In this document: positions 45,022 to 53,113 of the stretch, one piece after another
Numbering within the stretch: the first letter of the stretch is position 1
Layout of the letters: each line of letters starts with the position of its first letter
Source of the DNA: Rhodobacteraceae bacterium NBU2976
Lineage (GTDB): Bacteria > Pseudomonadota > Alphaproteobacteria > Rhodobacterales > Rhodobacteraceae
Direction: 5' to 3'
DNA: 64,000 nucleotides
Assembly: GCA_023630215.1 (NCBI GenBank)
Contig: JALPRQ010000001.1
Location: forward strand, 1,240,001 to 1,304,000
Made by a program: the position numbers and the translations under genes
The notes under the pieces: generated by a model
Databases searched by the model: none
Told to the model about the DNA's origin: nothing
The model's input: the letters and a program-made list of their open reading frames with translations, nothing else

Positions 45022-46929
45022 GTGAGTGATTTCAATCAGGATATGGGCTTTGACGAAGCTGGCGTGGCACTGGTCGATGGCGAGGTGGAAACCGGTCATT
45101 TGGTCATCCAGCGCTACCTGAAACTGCTCGACTCCAGCCCCGGCGTGTACCGGATGCTTGATGCGCGGGGCGAGGTTCTTTACGTCGGCAAAGCTCGCAA
45201 TTTGAAGAACCGCGTCAGCAACTATGCCCGCCCCACTGGCCATTCGGCACGGATCGGGCGAATGATCTCGGCCACGGCGCAGATGATGTTTCTGACGACC
45301 GAGACGGAAACCGAGGCGCTGCTGCTGGAACAGAATCTGATCAAGCAGTTGAAGCCGCGTTACAACGTTCTGCTGCGCGACGACAAAAGCTTCCCCAACA
45401 TTTATGTCAGCACCGATCACGACTATCCGATGGCGGTGAAGCATCGCGGCGCGAAAAAGGGTCACGGTCAGTATTTTGGACCTTTCGCCTCGGCCGGAGC
45501 CGTGAACCGCACGTTGCACCATTTGCAACGGGTCTTCTTGCTGCGCAATTGCACGGATTCGATGTTCGAAAGCCGCACGCGCCCCTGTCTGCAATACCAG
45601 ATCAAACGTTGCTCCGGTCCCTGTGTCGGGCGCATCAGTCAGGAGGAGTACCGCGCGACCGTCAATGATGCGATCAGCTTTCTGAAGGGCAAAACGACAG
45701 GGATACAGGAGGCGCTCGCCAAACAAATGACCGCCGCCGCCGAGGCAATGGAATACGAAAAAGCCGCCGCCATTCGCGACCGTATCCATGCCTTGACGCA
45801 GGTTCAGACCGTGCAGGGCGTCAATCCCGCCGGTGTAAGTGAGGCTGACATCATTGGCATGCACACCGACAGCGGGCAGGCTTGTATTCAGGTGTTTTTC
45901 ATTCGCGCGAACCAGAACTGGGGCAACCGCGCCTATTACCCGCGCACGGGGTCTGGGGCGGAACCGCAGGAAATTCTGGAAAGCTTTATCGCGCAGTTTT
46001 ACGGCAATAAGTTCCCGCCCAAAATGATCCTCCTCAGCCACGAGATTGAAAATCTCGACCTGCTGCAGGATGCGTTGTCCACCCAGCGCGACAACAAGGT
46101 CGAAATCCTGATCCCCCAGCGCGGCGAGAAACGCGCGCTGGTCGAAGCTGCCGAACGCAACGCGCGCGAAGCGCTGGCGATGAAGCTGTCCGAAACCGCG
46201 ACGCAGGCGAAACTGCTGGAGGGGCTGGCCAAGGCATTTGATCTGCCCAAAACGCCGCAACGGATCGAAATTTACGATAACTCCCATATCTCCGGCACAA
46301 ACGCGGTTGGCGGGATGGTGGTGGCCGGGCCCGAGGGCTGGATGAAATCCGCCTATCGTAAGTTCAACATCAAGGACGAAACCCTGACCCCCGGCGACGA
46401 TTTCGGCATGATGAAGGAGGTCCTGACCCGCCGGTTCGCCCGCCTTGTGAAAGAAGACCCCGAGCGCAAATCCGACAATTGGCCCGACCTTCTGCTGATC
46501 GACGGCGGCGCCGGGCAGGTAAGCGCGGTGCAGGAAATCATGGAACAAATGGGCGTCGAGGACATCCCCATGATCGGCGTCGCCAAGGGCGAAGATCGCG
46601 ACCGCGGCAAGGAAGAATTCTACCGTCCCGGCCAGCGCCCCTTTGCGCTGCCTTACCGCGACCCGGTCCTCTATTTCATCCAGCGCCTGCGGGACGAGGC
46701 GCACCGTTGGGCGATTGGCGCACACCGCCAGAAACGCGCGAAAGCGGTCGGGGCAACGCCGCTTGACGACGTCCCCGGCATCGGCCCGCTGCGCAAACGC
46801 ATGCTGTTGCAGCATTTCGGCTCGGCCAAGGCGGTCAGCCGCGCGGGGCTGGCGGACCTGAAGGCGGTTGAAGGCATCTCCGACACAATGGCCGAAACCA
46901 TATATGGCTTCTTCCACACCGACACCTAA
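45022..46929 (+). CDS. uvrC: Excinuclease ABC subunit C
   Basis: 635 residues, GTG start at 45022. GIY-YIG nuclease domain (about 33-110: PGVYRMLDARGEVLYVGKA, NLKNRVSNY), UVR domain (about 205-240, MEYEKAAAIRDRI), central UvrC homology domain (YDNSHISGTNAVGGMVV, DLLLIDGGAGQVSAV) and C-terminal HhH region (DDVPGIGPLRKRMLLQHF). It makes both incisions in nucleotide excision repair. First gene of uvrC-pgsA-moaD-moaE. Confidence 0.97.
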   Translation: MSDFNQDMGFDEAGVALVDGEVETGHLVIQRYLKLLDSSPGVYRMLDARGEVLYVGKARNLKNRVSNYARPTGHSARIGRMISATAQMMFLTTETETEALLLEQNLIKQLKPRYNVLLRDDKSFPNIYVSTDHDYPMAVKHRGAKKGHGQYFGPFASAGAVNRTLHHLQRVFLLRNCTDSMFESRTRPCLQYQIKRCSGPCVGRISQEEYRATVNDAISFLKGKTTGIQEALAKQMTAAAEAMEYEKAAAIRDRIHALTQVQTVQGVNPAGVSEADIIGMHTDSGQACIQVFFIRANQNWGNRAYYPRTGSGAEPQEILESFIAQFYGNKFPPKMILLSHEIENLDLLQDALSTQRDNKVEILIPQRGEKRALVEAAERNAREALAMKLSETATQAKLLEGLAKAFDLPKTPQRIEIYDNSHISGTNAVGGMVVAGPEGWMKSAYRKFNIKDETLTPGDDFGMMKEVLTRRFARLVKEDPERKSDNWPDLLLIDGGAGQVSAVQEIMEQMGVEDIPMIGVAKGEDRDRGKEEFYRPGQRPFALPYRDPVLYFIQRLRDEAHRWAIGAHRQKRAKAVGATPLDDVPGIGPLRKRMLLQHFGSAKAVSRAGLADLKAVEGISDTMAETIYGFFHTDT

Positions 46930-46959
46930 CTCGTTAGAGTGCGCCCGAGGGAGGGCCGA

Positions 46960-47625
46960 ATGCGCTGGACTGTACCAAATATTCTGACCGTTTTCCGTTT
47001 ATTGGCAGCACTTGGCCTGCCAGCCGCCTATGTGATTTTCCCCAGCCCCTGGGCGGATTGGATCGCGGTGACCTTGTTTGTCAGTGCCTCTTTGACCGAC
47101 TATCTGGACGGGTATCTGGCCCGAAAATGGAATCAGGTCAGCAAGTTCGGCAAAATGCTGGACCCAATCGCCGACAAGGCGATGGTGATCATAGCGATTA
47201 TTATTGTGGTGGGGCTATATCAGGGAAGTGTTCTGATAATGATCCCGGCTGTCCTGATCGTATTTCGCGAGGTATTCGTCTCGGGCTTGCGTGAATTCCT
47301 TGGCGCTGACGCGGCGGGATTAAAGGTGACGAAGCTTGCCAAGTGGAAAACGACTGTTCAGATGATCGCAATCGTTGCGCTGATGCTGTCTTATGCTTTC
47401 GGGATTGAATTTGGTGGTCGCTCTCATGCAATGCCGCCTGATCTGGTGATGGATATTTTAAATAATCACGCTGACGACCCTATGGGGTTACGGGTCTGGT
47501 ATGGATTATTTGACTGGAGCATGACGATCGGACTGTGGGGTCTGTGGCTTGCAGCGGCGTTGACCATGATCACTGGCTTTGACTATTTCCGCAAATCCTT
47601 GCCCTATCTGCGAGAGGATGTCTGA
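46960..47625 (+). CDS. pgsA: CDP-diacylglycerol:glycerol-3-phosphate 3-phosphatidyltransferase
   Basis: 221 residues from ATG 46960, with GGAGGG nearby; an upstream GTG (46939) is less likely. The CDP-alcohol phosphotransferase motif is complete: LTDYLDGYLARKWNQVSKFGKMLDPIADK (about 50-78), shown here as DxxDG, AR, G, D and D. Four to six membrane helices. It makes phosphatidylglycerophosphate at the inner membrane. Its last base is the first base of moaD. Confidence 0.94.
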   Translation: MRWTVPNILTVFRLLAALGLPAAYVIFPSPWADWIAVTLFVSASLTDYLDGYLARKWNQVSKFGKMLDPIADKAMVIIAIIIVVGLYQGSVLIMIPAVLIVFREVFVSGLREFLGADAAGLKVTKLAKWKTTVQMIAIVALMLSYAFGIEFGGRSHAMPPDLVMDILNNHADDPMGLRVWYGLFDWSMTIGLWGLWLAAALTMITGFDYFRKSLPYLREDV

Positions 47626-47870
47626 TGCAGATACGCTATTTCGCTTGGCTGCGTGAACGCGTCGGCACCCCGGTCGAGGAGGTCGAGACCAGCGCAACCA
47701 CCGTTGCTGCACTGATCGAGGAGCTGCGCAAACGTGACGAGCGGTACGCCTATGCCTTCGAAGACATGTCGGCGGTGCGTGTTGCGATTGATCAGGAGCT
47801 TTCCGAAATGGATGCGCCCCTGTCAGGTGCGCGAGAGGTGGCGTTTTTCCCGCCCATGACGGGGGGCTGA
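47625..47870 (+). CDS. moaD: Molybdopterin synthase sulfur carrier subunit
   Basis: 81 residues, ubiquitin-like fold, ending in MTGG. The terminal Gly-Gly carries the thiocarboxylate used for dithiolene formation. IRYFAWLRERVGTPVEEVE opens the beta-grasp. It is one base short of moaE and functions with it in the cytoplasm. Confidence 0.95.
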   Translation: MQIRYFAWLRERVGTPVEEVETSATTVAALIEELRKRDERYAYAFEDMSAVRVAIDQELSEMDAPLSGAREVAFFPPMTGG

Positions 47871-48320
47871 ATGTCAGTTTCGGTTCAGCAGGGGGATTTC
47901 GACGTTGCGGCAGAAATGGCGGCCCTTCGGGCGGGACGTACGGATATTGGTGCGATTGTCAGCTTCACCGGTCTGGTCCGTGACTCAGCACATGGCGAGG
48001 AGATTTCGGATATGGAGCTGGAACATTATCCCGGCATGACCGAAAAAGCCCTGCAAGATATCGAAGCCAAGGCAAATGCCCGTTGGCCGTTACAGGCGAC
48101 GCGGATCGTGCATCGTTTTGGACGCTTGTCGCCGGGGGAACAGATCGTGCTGGTCCTGACCGCCTCACCCCATCGGCATGCGGCGTTCGAGGCGGCAGAG
48201 TTCCTGATGGATTTTCTGAAGTCCCGCGCCCCATTCTGGAAGAAAGAGGGCACCGGGGATGGCGGTCGCTGGGTCGATGCGCGTGACAGTGACGAGGACG
48301 CCCTGTCGCGTTGGGAATGA
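47871..48320 (+). CDS. moaE: Molybdopterin synthase catalytic subunit
   Basis: 149 residues. GAIVSFTGLVRD, MELEHYPGMTEKALQDIEA, HRFGRLSPGEQIVLVLTASPHR and FWKKEGTGDG with the conserved lysines of the active site. It converts precursor Z to molybdopterin with MoaD. It immediately follows moaD. Two similar CACGTG palindromes follow its stop. Confidence 0.95.
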   Translation: MSVSVQQGDFDVAAEMAALRAGRTDIGAIVSFTGLVRDSAHGEEISDMELEHYPGMTEKALQDIEAKANARWPLQATRIVHRFGRLSPGEQIVLVLTASPHRHAAFEAAEFLMDFLKSRAPFWKKEGTGDGGRWVDARDSDEDALSRWE

Positions 48321-48326
48321 CACCCG

Positions 48327-48467
48327 ATTGCCACGTGGCGATTGCCGCAGATTGCAGTCTGAAGCGGCGCTTTGATCCCGGATCTGAAAGAGGTCGCCCC
48401 ACCGCAGTCAACCCGGTATAGCTGCCCGGTCAAAGGTCGATAGATCAAGAAATTGCCACGTGGCAAT
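48327..48467. promoter_or_regulatory. Pair of ATTGCCACGTGGCAAT palindromes
   Basis: A 16-bp palindrome occurs perfectly at 48452-48467 and with one mismatch at 48327-48342, 125 bp centre to centre, in the 208-base gap between convergent moaE and gshA. Both contain the CACGTG core. The arrangement fits a dimeric regulator with two operators, or cruciform or terminator elements. No gene is seen between the copies. Confidence 0.55.
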
Positions 48468-48528
48468 CAAGCGATATATTTATCTATTCAAGGGGTTACG
48501 AGTGTATTTCTGCCTCGGATTTCAGGCG

Positions 48529-49899
48529 TCAGTAGCTGTATTCCTGATAAACGCGTTTCACGTCACCCTGCCATTCACACCGATAGAGCCGGATCAGTTT
48601 TTGCGCCGGGGAATACCCACGATCCACAATTTCCTGCAAGGAGTTCAGGAAGTGTGTTTCGTCCGGGATCAACCCGCCAGCCCCCGGGATCGCGCGGGCT
48701 TTCAGACCTGCCTCCGAGATTTTCAGAACCTCGCGCGCTATGTCCAGAACCTCTCGTCCGCCAATCTGGGCCTGTAGTCCGTGCTTTGCGACATCAAGGC
48801 GCAGTTGATCGCGCTGTTCGGCGGTCCAATCTTTGGCAAGGTCCCAAGCGGCGTCGAGCGAGCTGCTGTTATACATTAAGCCAACCCAAATGGCGGGCAG
48901 GGCGCAAATCTTGCGCCACGGGCCACCATCGGCCCCACGCATTTCCATATATTTCTTGATCCGCGCTTCCGGGAAGGCAGTGGTCAAATGATCCGCCCAA
49001 TCCGAAAGGGTTGGTGTTTCGCCGGGCAGGGCGGGCAGTTTACCCGCCAGAAAATCGCGGAAGGATTGCCCGAGCGCGTCGATATATTTTCCGTCCCGAT
49101 AGACAAAATACATCGGCACATCCAGCGCGTAATCCACGTAGCGTTCAAATCCCATGCCGTCTTCGAACACAAACGGCAACATTCCAGTGCGCGCCTTGTC
49201 CGTGTCCTGCCAAATGCGGGCGCGAAAACTTTCGAAACCGTTCAGCTTGCCTTCGAAAAATGGCGAGTTGGCGAACAGGGCAACGGCAATCGGCTGCAAG
49301 GCCAGCGCAACGCGGAATTTTTTCACCATGTCGGCCTCGGATGCGAAATCGAGATTGACCTGAATGGTGGTTGTACGCCGCATCATCTTGGTGCCATGTT
49401 CGCCGACCTTGCCCATATAGGCATCCATCAGTTTATAGCGCCCCTTGGGCATCAGCGGCATTTGTTCATGTGTCCATTCCGGAGCGGCGCCCATCCCGAA
49501 GAATCCTGCGCCGATGCGGTCGGCGATGACCTTGACCTCGCGCAGATGTTCATTCGCTTCGTCGCAAGTCTGGTGAATGCTTTCCAGCGGTGCACCTGAC
49601 AATTCCAGCTGTCCGCCCGGTTCCAGCGAGATATTCGCCTTGCCTTTTGTCAATCCGATTAGGTGTCCCGCTTCTTCGACGGGAGACCAGCCAAATTGAT
49701 CGCGCAACCCTTCCAACATCGCAAGAATCGAACGCTCGCCTTCATACGGCAAAGGCAGCAGGGAATCCCGGCAATAGCCGAATTTTTCATGCTCGGTCCC
49801 GATACGCCACTGGTCTGCAGGCTTGCAGCCATCGGCAAGATATTCTGCCAATTGGGAGTGGTTTTCGATAGGGCCGCCGCCGGATTGTGGAATGGACAT
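48529..49899 (-). CDS. gshA: Glutamate:cysteine ligase (plant/alphaproteobacterial type)
   Basis: 456 residues, GCS2 class. EHEKFGY at the N-terminus, GKANISLEPGGQLELSGAPL, FFGMGAAPEWTHEQMPLMPKGRYKLM, and TTTIQVNLDFASEADMVKKF. EMRGADGGPW and LPAIWVGLMYNSSSLDAAWDL follow. It makes gamma-glutamylcysteine for glutathione in the cytoplasm. ATG 49899; no close partner on its strand. Confidence 0.96.
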   Translation of the reverse strand: MSIPQSGGGPIENHSQLAEYLADGCKPADQWRIGTEHEKFGYCRDSLLPLPYEGERSILAMLEGLRDQFGWSPVEEAGHLIGLTKGKANISLEPGGQLELSGAPLESIHQTCDEANEHLREVKVIADRIGAGFFGMGAAPEWTHEQMPLMPKGRYKLMDAYMGKVGEHGTKMMRRTTTIQVNLDFASEADMVKKFRVALALQPIAVALFANSPFFEGKLNGFESFRARIWQDTDKARTGMLPFVFEDGMGFERYVDYALDVPMYFVYRDGKYIDALGQSFRDFLAGKLPALPGETPTLSDWADHLTTAFPEARIKKYMEMRGADGGPWRKICALPAIWVGLMYNSSSLDAAWDLAKDWTAEQRDQLRLDVAKHGLQAQIGGREVLDIAREVLKISEAGLKARAIPGAGGLIPDETHFLNSLQEIVDRGYSPAQKLIRLYRCEWQGDVKRVYQEYSY

Positions 49900-49964
49900 A
49901 TTGGAACTTTCGAACGTTAAGTTCGGACAGACTTAGGAGGCAAAAGCGACCTGCGCAAGCCGCG

Positions 49965-50477
49965 TTATGACTCGCGTGACCAGATTGTGAAGATTTCCGT
50001 CTTGTCCGACTCGATCGCGCGGATGGCCGGTTCATAGCGAAACCCCGGCAGGGCAGTAAAAACCTCTAGCAGCCGGTCAGCACCCGACGAGGCGACCGGA
50101 ATCACCAGTGATCCGCCATGATGCCAGATAATCCAGTTTCGATCCCCTAACGTGCTGGGCAATGTCGAAAGCTGCAAGCGCCGGATCGAGTCGAGCGACA
50201 CCTCGCCCCCCGATGTGGGACCGAAATAGGTGATGTTCTGTTCGTCAATTTCAACGATCCCGGGACCATTGACATCGCGTTTGAGGCGCGCACGAAGGTA
50301 TGAGACGTATAAAAGGCTGGCAACAACGGCGATCAAGATCAGACCGACCACCCCGGAAATCCAGCTTTGGTATATGACCGCCCGCCAGAATTGCCGGATG
50401 GCAAAGATCAGGACCAGCGCGATCAGGATGGGTTCCTTCCAGCGGGCCAGTCTGGCAATGGCTTCGGGGCGAAACAT
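49965..50477 (-). CDS. Two-helix membrane protein of unknown function
   Basis: 170 residues from ATG 50477, whose first bases overlap the GNAT stop (TGATG). Two membrane helices (ILIALVLIFAIRQFW; SGVVGLILIAVVASLLYVSYL, about 18-60) and a C-terminal soluble domain with IVEIDEQNITYFGPTSGGEVSL, reminiscent of a PH-like beta domain. Not a named family as far as can be seen. Coupled to the acetyltransferase gene. Confidence 0.75.
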   Translation of the reverse strand: MFRPEAIARLARWKEPILIALVLIFAIRQFWRAVIYQSWISGVVGLILIAVVASLLYVSYLRARLKRDVNGPGIVEIDEQNITYFGPTSGGEVSLDSIRRLQLSTLPSTLGDRNWIIWHHGGSLVIPVASSGADRLLEVFTALPGFRYEPAIRAIESDKTEIFTIWSRES

Positions 50478-51328
50478 CACGATTGCCCGAACAGGATGAT
50501 GGTGAAATGGCCGATCTGCGTGAACCCGATGCCGCGATAGGCACGTGCAGCTGGTTCGCCCGAGGCAAACAGAATAGCGCGGGTGACACCCGTTTCACGG
50601 GCTTCGGCCAGATGCATGGCAACGGCGGTCCGCGCCAGACCCCGAGAGCGCAAATCCGGTGGTGTGTAAACACCGCCGATCTGAACCGTGTCCGGCAAGG
50701 TTGTGTTGAAGCCGGTGAAGCTGACGATTGCGCCGTTGCGGATCAACAGGCGGTAATCCCCTGTTTCAATCGAGTTTTCTGCCTGCTGCTTTGCCAATTT
50801 TGTTGTGTCATCTGTGTTGGGGCTGTTCATCGCCTCCACCATGTAGGCGCGCCGCCATGCGGCGACAAGCGGCAGGTCGGATTTGGTCGGCGGACGGATA
50901 TTCAGGCCGTCGGTGGGCGGCATATTCAGGTCGTCGAGCGATAATGTGAACAGCGGTTCGACATCGTTCATTAACAGCGGCAAACCATCCAACCCCATCG
51001 CGGTTTTTAGCGCCGCAATCTGATCGGACGCACCAACCATGCCACGCAATTTCGCGGGCGTGACCAGTCCGCGCATATGCGTCCCAAGGGCCGCCACACC
51101 GTCTGGGGCCTGTATCATCACCATACCGCCATTGGTCAGACCACCGATCCCGGCGATATCGCCGTCATATTCTTCGACGAAAACGCGCATGGCGTTGGGG
51201 TGGTCATTTGGGCCAAGGCCAAACCGACGCATATTGCCGCGCAGGAACATGGAGGTTTCGGTGTGTGGGGACAGAAAGTTGTCGATGGCCCCTTCATCCC
51301 CCGGTTCGGCCTCGCGGATCATCCCCAA
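50477..51328 (-). CDS. GNAT family N-acetyltransferase
   Basis: 283 residues. The C-terminal acetyl-CoA fold has IGGVYTPPDLRSRGLARTAVAM, the conserved R/Q-x-x-G-x-G/A-like loop, and a final beta strand RAYRGIGFTQIGHF. The N-terminal half is a second, degenerate GNAT-like domain. Substrate unknown. Overlaps rsmE by 10 bases and the next gene by a stop-start junction, so rsmE, GNAT and the membrane protein are one operon. Confidence 0.84.
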   Translation of the reverse strand: MGMIREAEPGDEGAIDNFLSPHTETSMFLRGNMRRFGLGPNDHPNAMRVFVEEYDGDIAGIGGLTNGGMVMIQAPDGVAALGTHMRGLVTPAKLRGMVGASDQIAALKTAMGLDGLPLLMNDVEPLFTLSLDDLNMPPTDGLNIRPPTKSDLPLVAAWRRAYMVEAMNSPNTDDTTKLAKQQAENSIETGDYRLLIRNGAIVSFTGFNTTLPDTVQIGGVYTPPDLRSRGLARTAVAMHLAEARETGVTRAILFASGEPAARAYRGIGFTQIGHFTIILFGQS

Positions 51329-52053
51329 TCCCCCAGCGCCGATTGCCAGGCGGTCAGCGCGGCAACGGCGGCCGTATCGGCGCGCAGGATGCGGGGCCCT
51401 AGGGTGACGGCAACGGTTTGGGGAAGGGCGTTGAGGGTATCGGCTTCGTCAGGGGAAAAGCCGCCTTCGGGGCCGATGATGATCGCCCACTTGCCCGAGG
51501 CTTCGTCCGCCAGCACTTTTGCGACGGGCCCGGCCGCCCTGCGTTCGTCACAAAACATCAGGCGGCGGTCGTCAGGCCAGTTGGTCAGCAGGTCGGCGAA
51601 TTTCACCGGCTCGTCCACCGGGGGCACAAAGGTGCCGCCACATTGTTCGGCTGCTTCGACGGCGTGGGCTTGCAGCTTGTCCTGCCGCAAGCGCTCGGAA
51701 TTGGTAAACGCCGTGATCACGGGGATGATCCGAGCTGCGCCCAGTTCGGCGGCTTTTTCAACGATGAAGTTCGTGCGTTCCTTTTTGATCGGCGCAAAGA
51801 TCAGCCACACATCGGGGGGCATTCGCTGTGGGGCAGTCTGTTCCAGACAAGCCAGAACGCCGCCACGTTTGGACCCTTCGGCAATGTTGGCCAGCCATTC
51901 GCCATCTTGACCGTTAAAGACCAGAATCTGATCCCCGACTGACAGGCGCATCACCGCGAACAGATAGTTCGCCTGATCTTTATTCAGCACGATCCCTTGC
52001 CCTTTGGCCAACGGACACTCTACAAAGAGCCGGATTTTCGCTGCTTTTGCCAT
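51319..52053 (-). CDS. rsmE: 16S rRNA (uracil1498-N3)-methyltransferase
   Basis: 244 residues from ATG 52053. PUA-like N-terminal domain (VECPLAKGQGIVLNKDQ) and SPOUT methyltransferase knot: IPVITAFTNSERLRQDKLQAHAVEAAEQCGG, IIGPEGGFSPDEAD and LGPRILRADTAAVAAL. It methylates U1498 of 16S rRNA. It is 11 bases from divergent ubiA, so the promoters overlap. Confidence 0.95.
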   Translation of the reverse strand: MAKAAKIRLFVECPLAKGQGIVLNKDQANYLFAVMRLSVGDQILVFNGQDGEWLANIAEGSKRGGVLACLEQTAPQRMPPDVWLIFAPIKKERTNFIVEKAAELGAARIIPVITAFTNSERLRQDKLQAHAVEAAEQCGGTFVPPVDEPVKFADLLTNWPDDRRLMFCDERRAAGPVAKVLADEASGKWAIIIGPEGGFSPDEADTLNALPQTVAVTLGPRILRADTAAVAALTAWQSALGDWG

Positions 52054-52064
52054 AGGGTCCCCCG

Positions 52065-53042
52065 ATGAAGTCGCCCGACAATAAGACAGAATTGCCCGAG
52101 GATGGAAGAGTCGCCGACGCGGTTGCGCAAAACTGGGTGGACCGCTTTGCGCCGCTTTGGTCGCGTCCCTATTTGCGGTTGTCCCGTGCAGATCGCCCGG
52201 CGGGCACGTGGCTGTTGCTATTGCCCTGCTGGTGGGGGCTGGGGTTGGCGGTTGCGGCGGACCCGGCAGGGGGAACGCGGGCCGATGTCTGGATCGCCAT
52301 TGCCTGCGCCATCGGCGCGTTTTTGATGCGCGGAGCGGGCTGCACATGGAATGATATCACGGATCGCGAGTTTGACGCACAAGTCGCGCGCACCAAATCC
52401 CGACCGATCCCGTCGGGGCAGGTGACCGCACGACAGGCCGGGATATGGATGGTGATACAAGCGCTGGTCGCGTTTGGCATTTTGCTGACCTTTAACAAAT
52501 TCGCAATTATGTTGGGTATCGCCTCGCTTCTGCCGGTTGCCATTTACCCGTTCGCGAAACGGTTCACGTGGTGGCCGCAAGTGTTTTTGGGCATTGCCTT
52601 CAATTGGGGGGCATTGCTGGGTTGGGCGGCGCATTATGGATCGCTCGACTGGCCGGCATTTGTTTTATACCTGTCGGGCATTGCCTGGACGTTGTTTTAT
52701 GACACGATTTATGCGCATCAGGACAAGGAAGATGACGCCCTGATTGGGGTCAAATCCACGGCGCGGCTGTTTGAGGACAAGACGCCACGCGCCCTGTTCG
52801 TTTTCTTTGCAATCAGTGTGACCCTGATGGGATGGGCGGCAGTGATGGCGACTGTTTCGTTGGAAAACAAGCTGGTGGTTCTGGTTGGGGTCGCGGCAGC
52901 GTGGTTGTTCGGAATGCATTTGTCCTGGCAGATGCGGCGGCTGGATGTCGATAATCCCGATATTTGCCTGTATCTGTTTCGATCCAATCGCGATGCCGGG
53001 CTGATTGCAGCGATGTTTTTCGGCATTTCAGCGCTTATGTAG
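52065..53042 (+). CDS. ubiA: 4-hydroxybenzoate polyprenyltransferase
   Basis: 325 residues with about eight membrane helices. The two Mg-diphosphate motifs are NDITDREFDAQVARTKSRP (about 97-115) and DTIYAHQDKEDD (about 220-231). It attaches the polyprenyl tail to 4-hydroxybenzoate in ubiquinone synthesis. The N-terminus starts at ATG 52065; a short acidic tail precedes the first helix. Divergent from rsmE. Confidence 0.95.
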   Translation: MKSPDNKTELPEDGRVADAVAQNWVDRFAPLWSRPYLRLSRADRPAGTWLLLLPCWWGLGLAVAADPAGGTRADVWIAIACAIGAFLMRGAGCTWNDITDREFDAQVARTKSRPIPSGQVTARQAGIWMVIQALVAFGILLTFNKFAIMLGIASLLPVAIYPFAKRFTWWPQVFLGIAFNWGALLGWAAHYGSLDWPAFVLYLSGIAWTLFYDTIYAHQDKEDDALIGVKSTARLFEDKTPRALFVFFAISVTLMGWAAVMATVSLENKLVVLVGVAAAWLFGMHLSWQMRRLDVDNPDICLYLFRSNRDAGLIAAMFFGISALM

Positions 53043-53113
53043 GCGCGGTTGCGCTTGCCCTTGGTGGGGGGATTTCCTAAGACACGGGCTTGAGTAACTA
53101 TCCCCGAGGGTTC

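Noticed and set aside
44971-46917. 648-residue ORF antisense to uvrC
   Set aside because: It mirrors uvrC codon bias; UvrC has complete domains in the other strand.
48460-48777. 105-residue frame starting near the second palindrome
   Set aside because: It overlaps the 3' end of gshA antisense and has no coding signature apart from a hydrophobic start.
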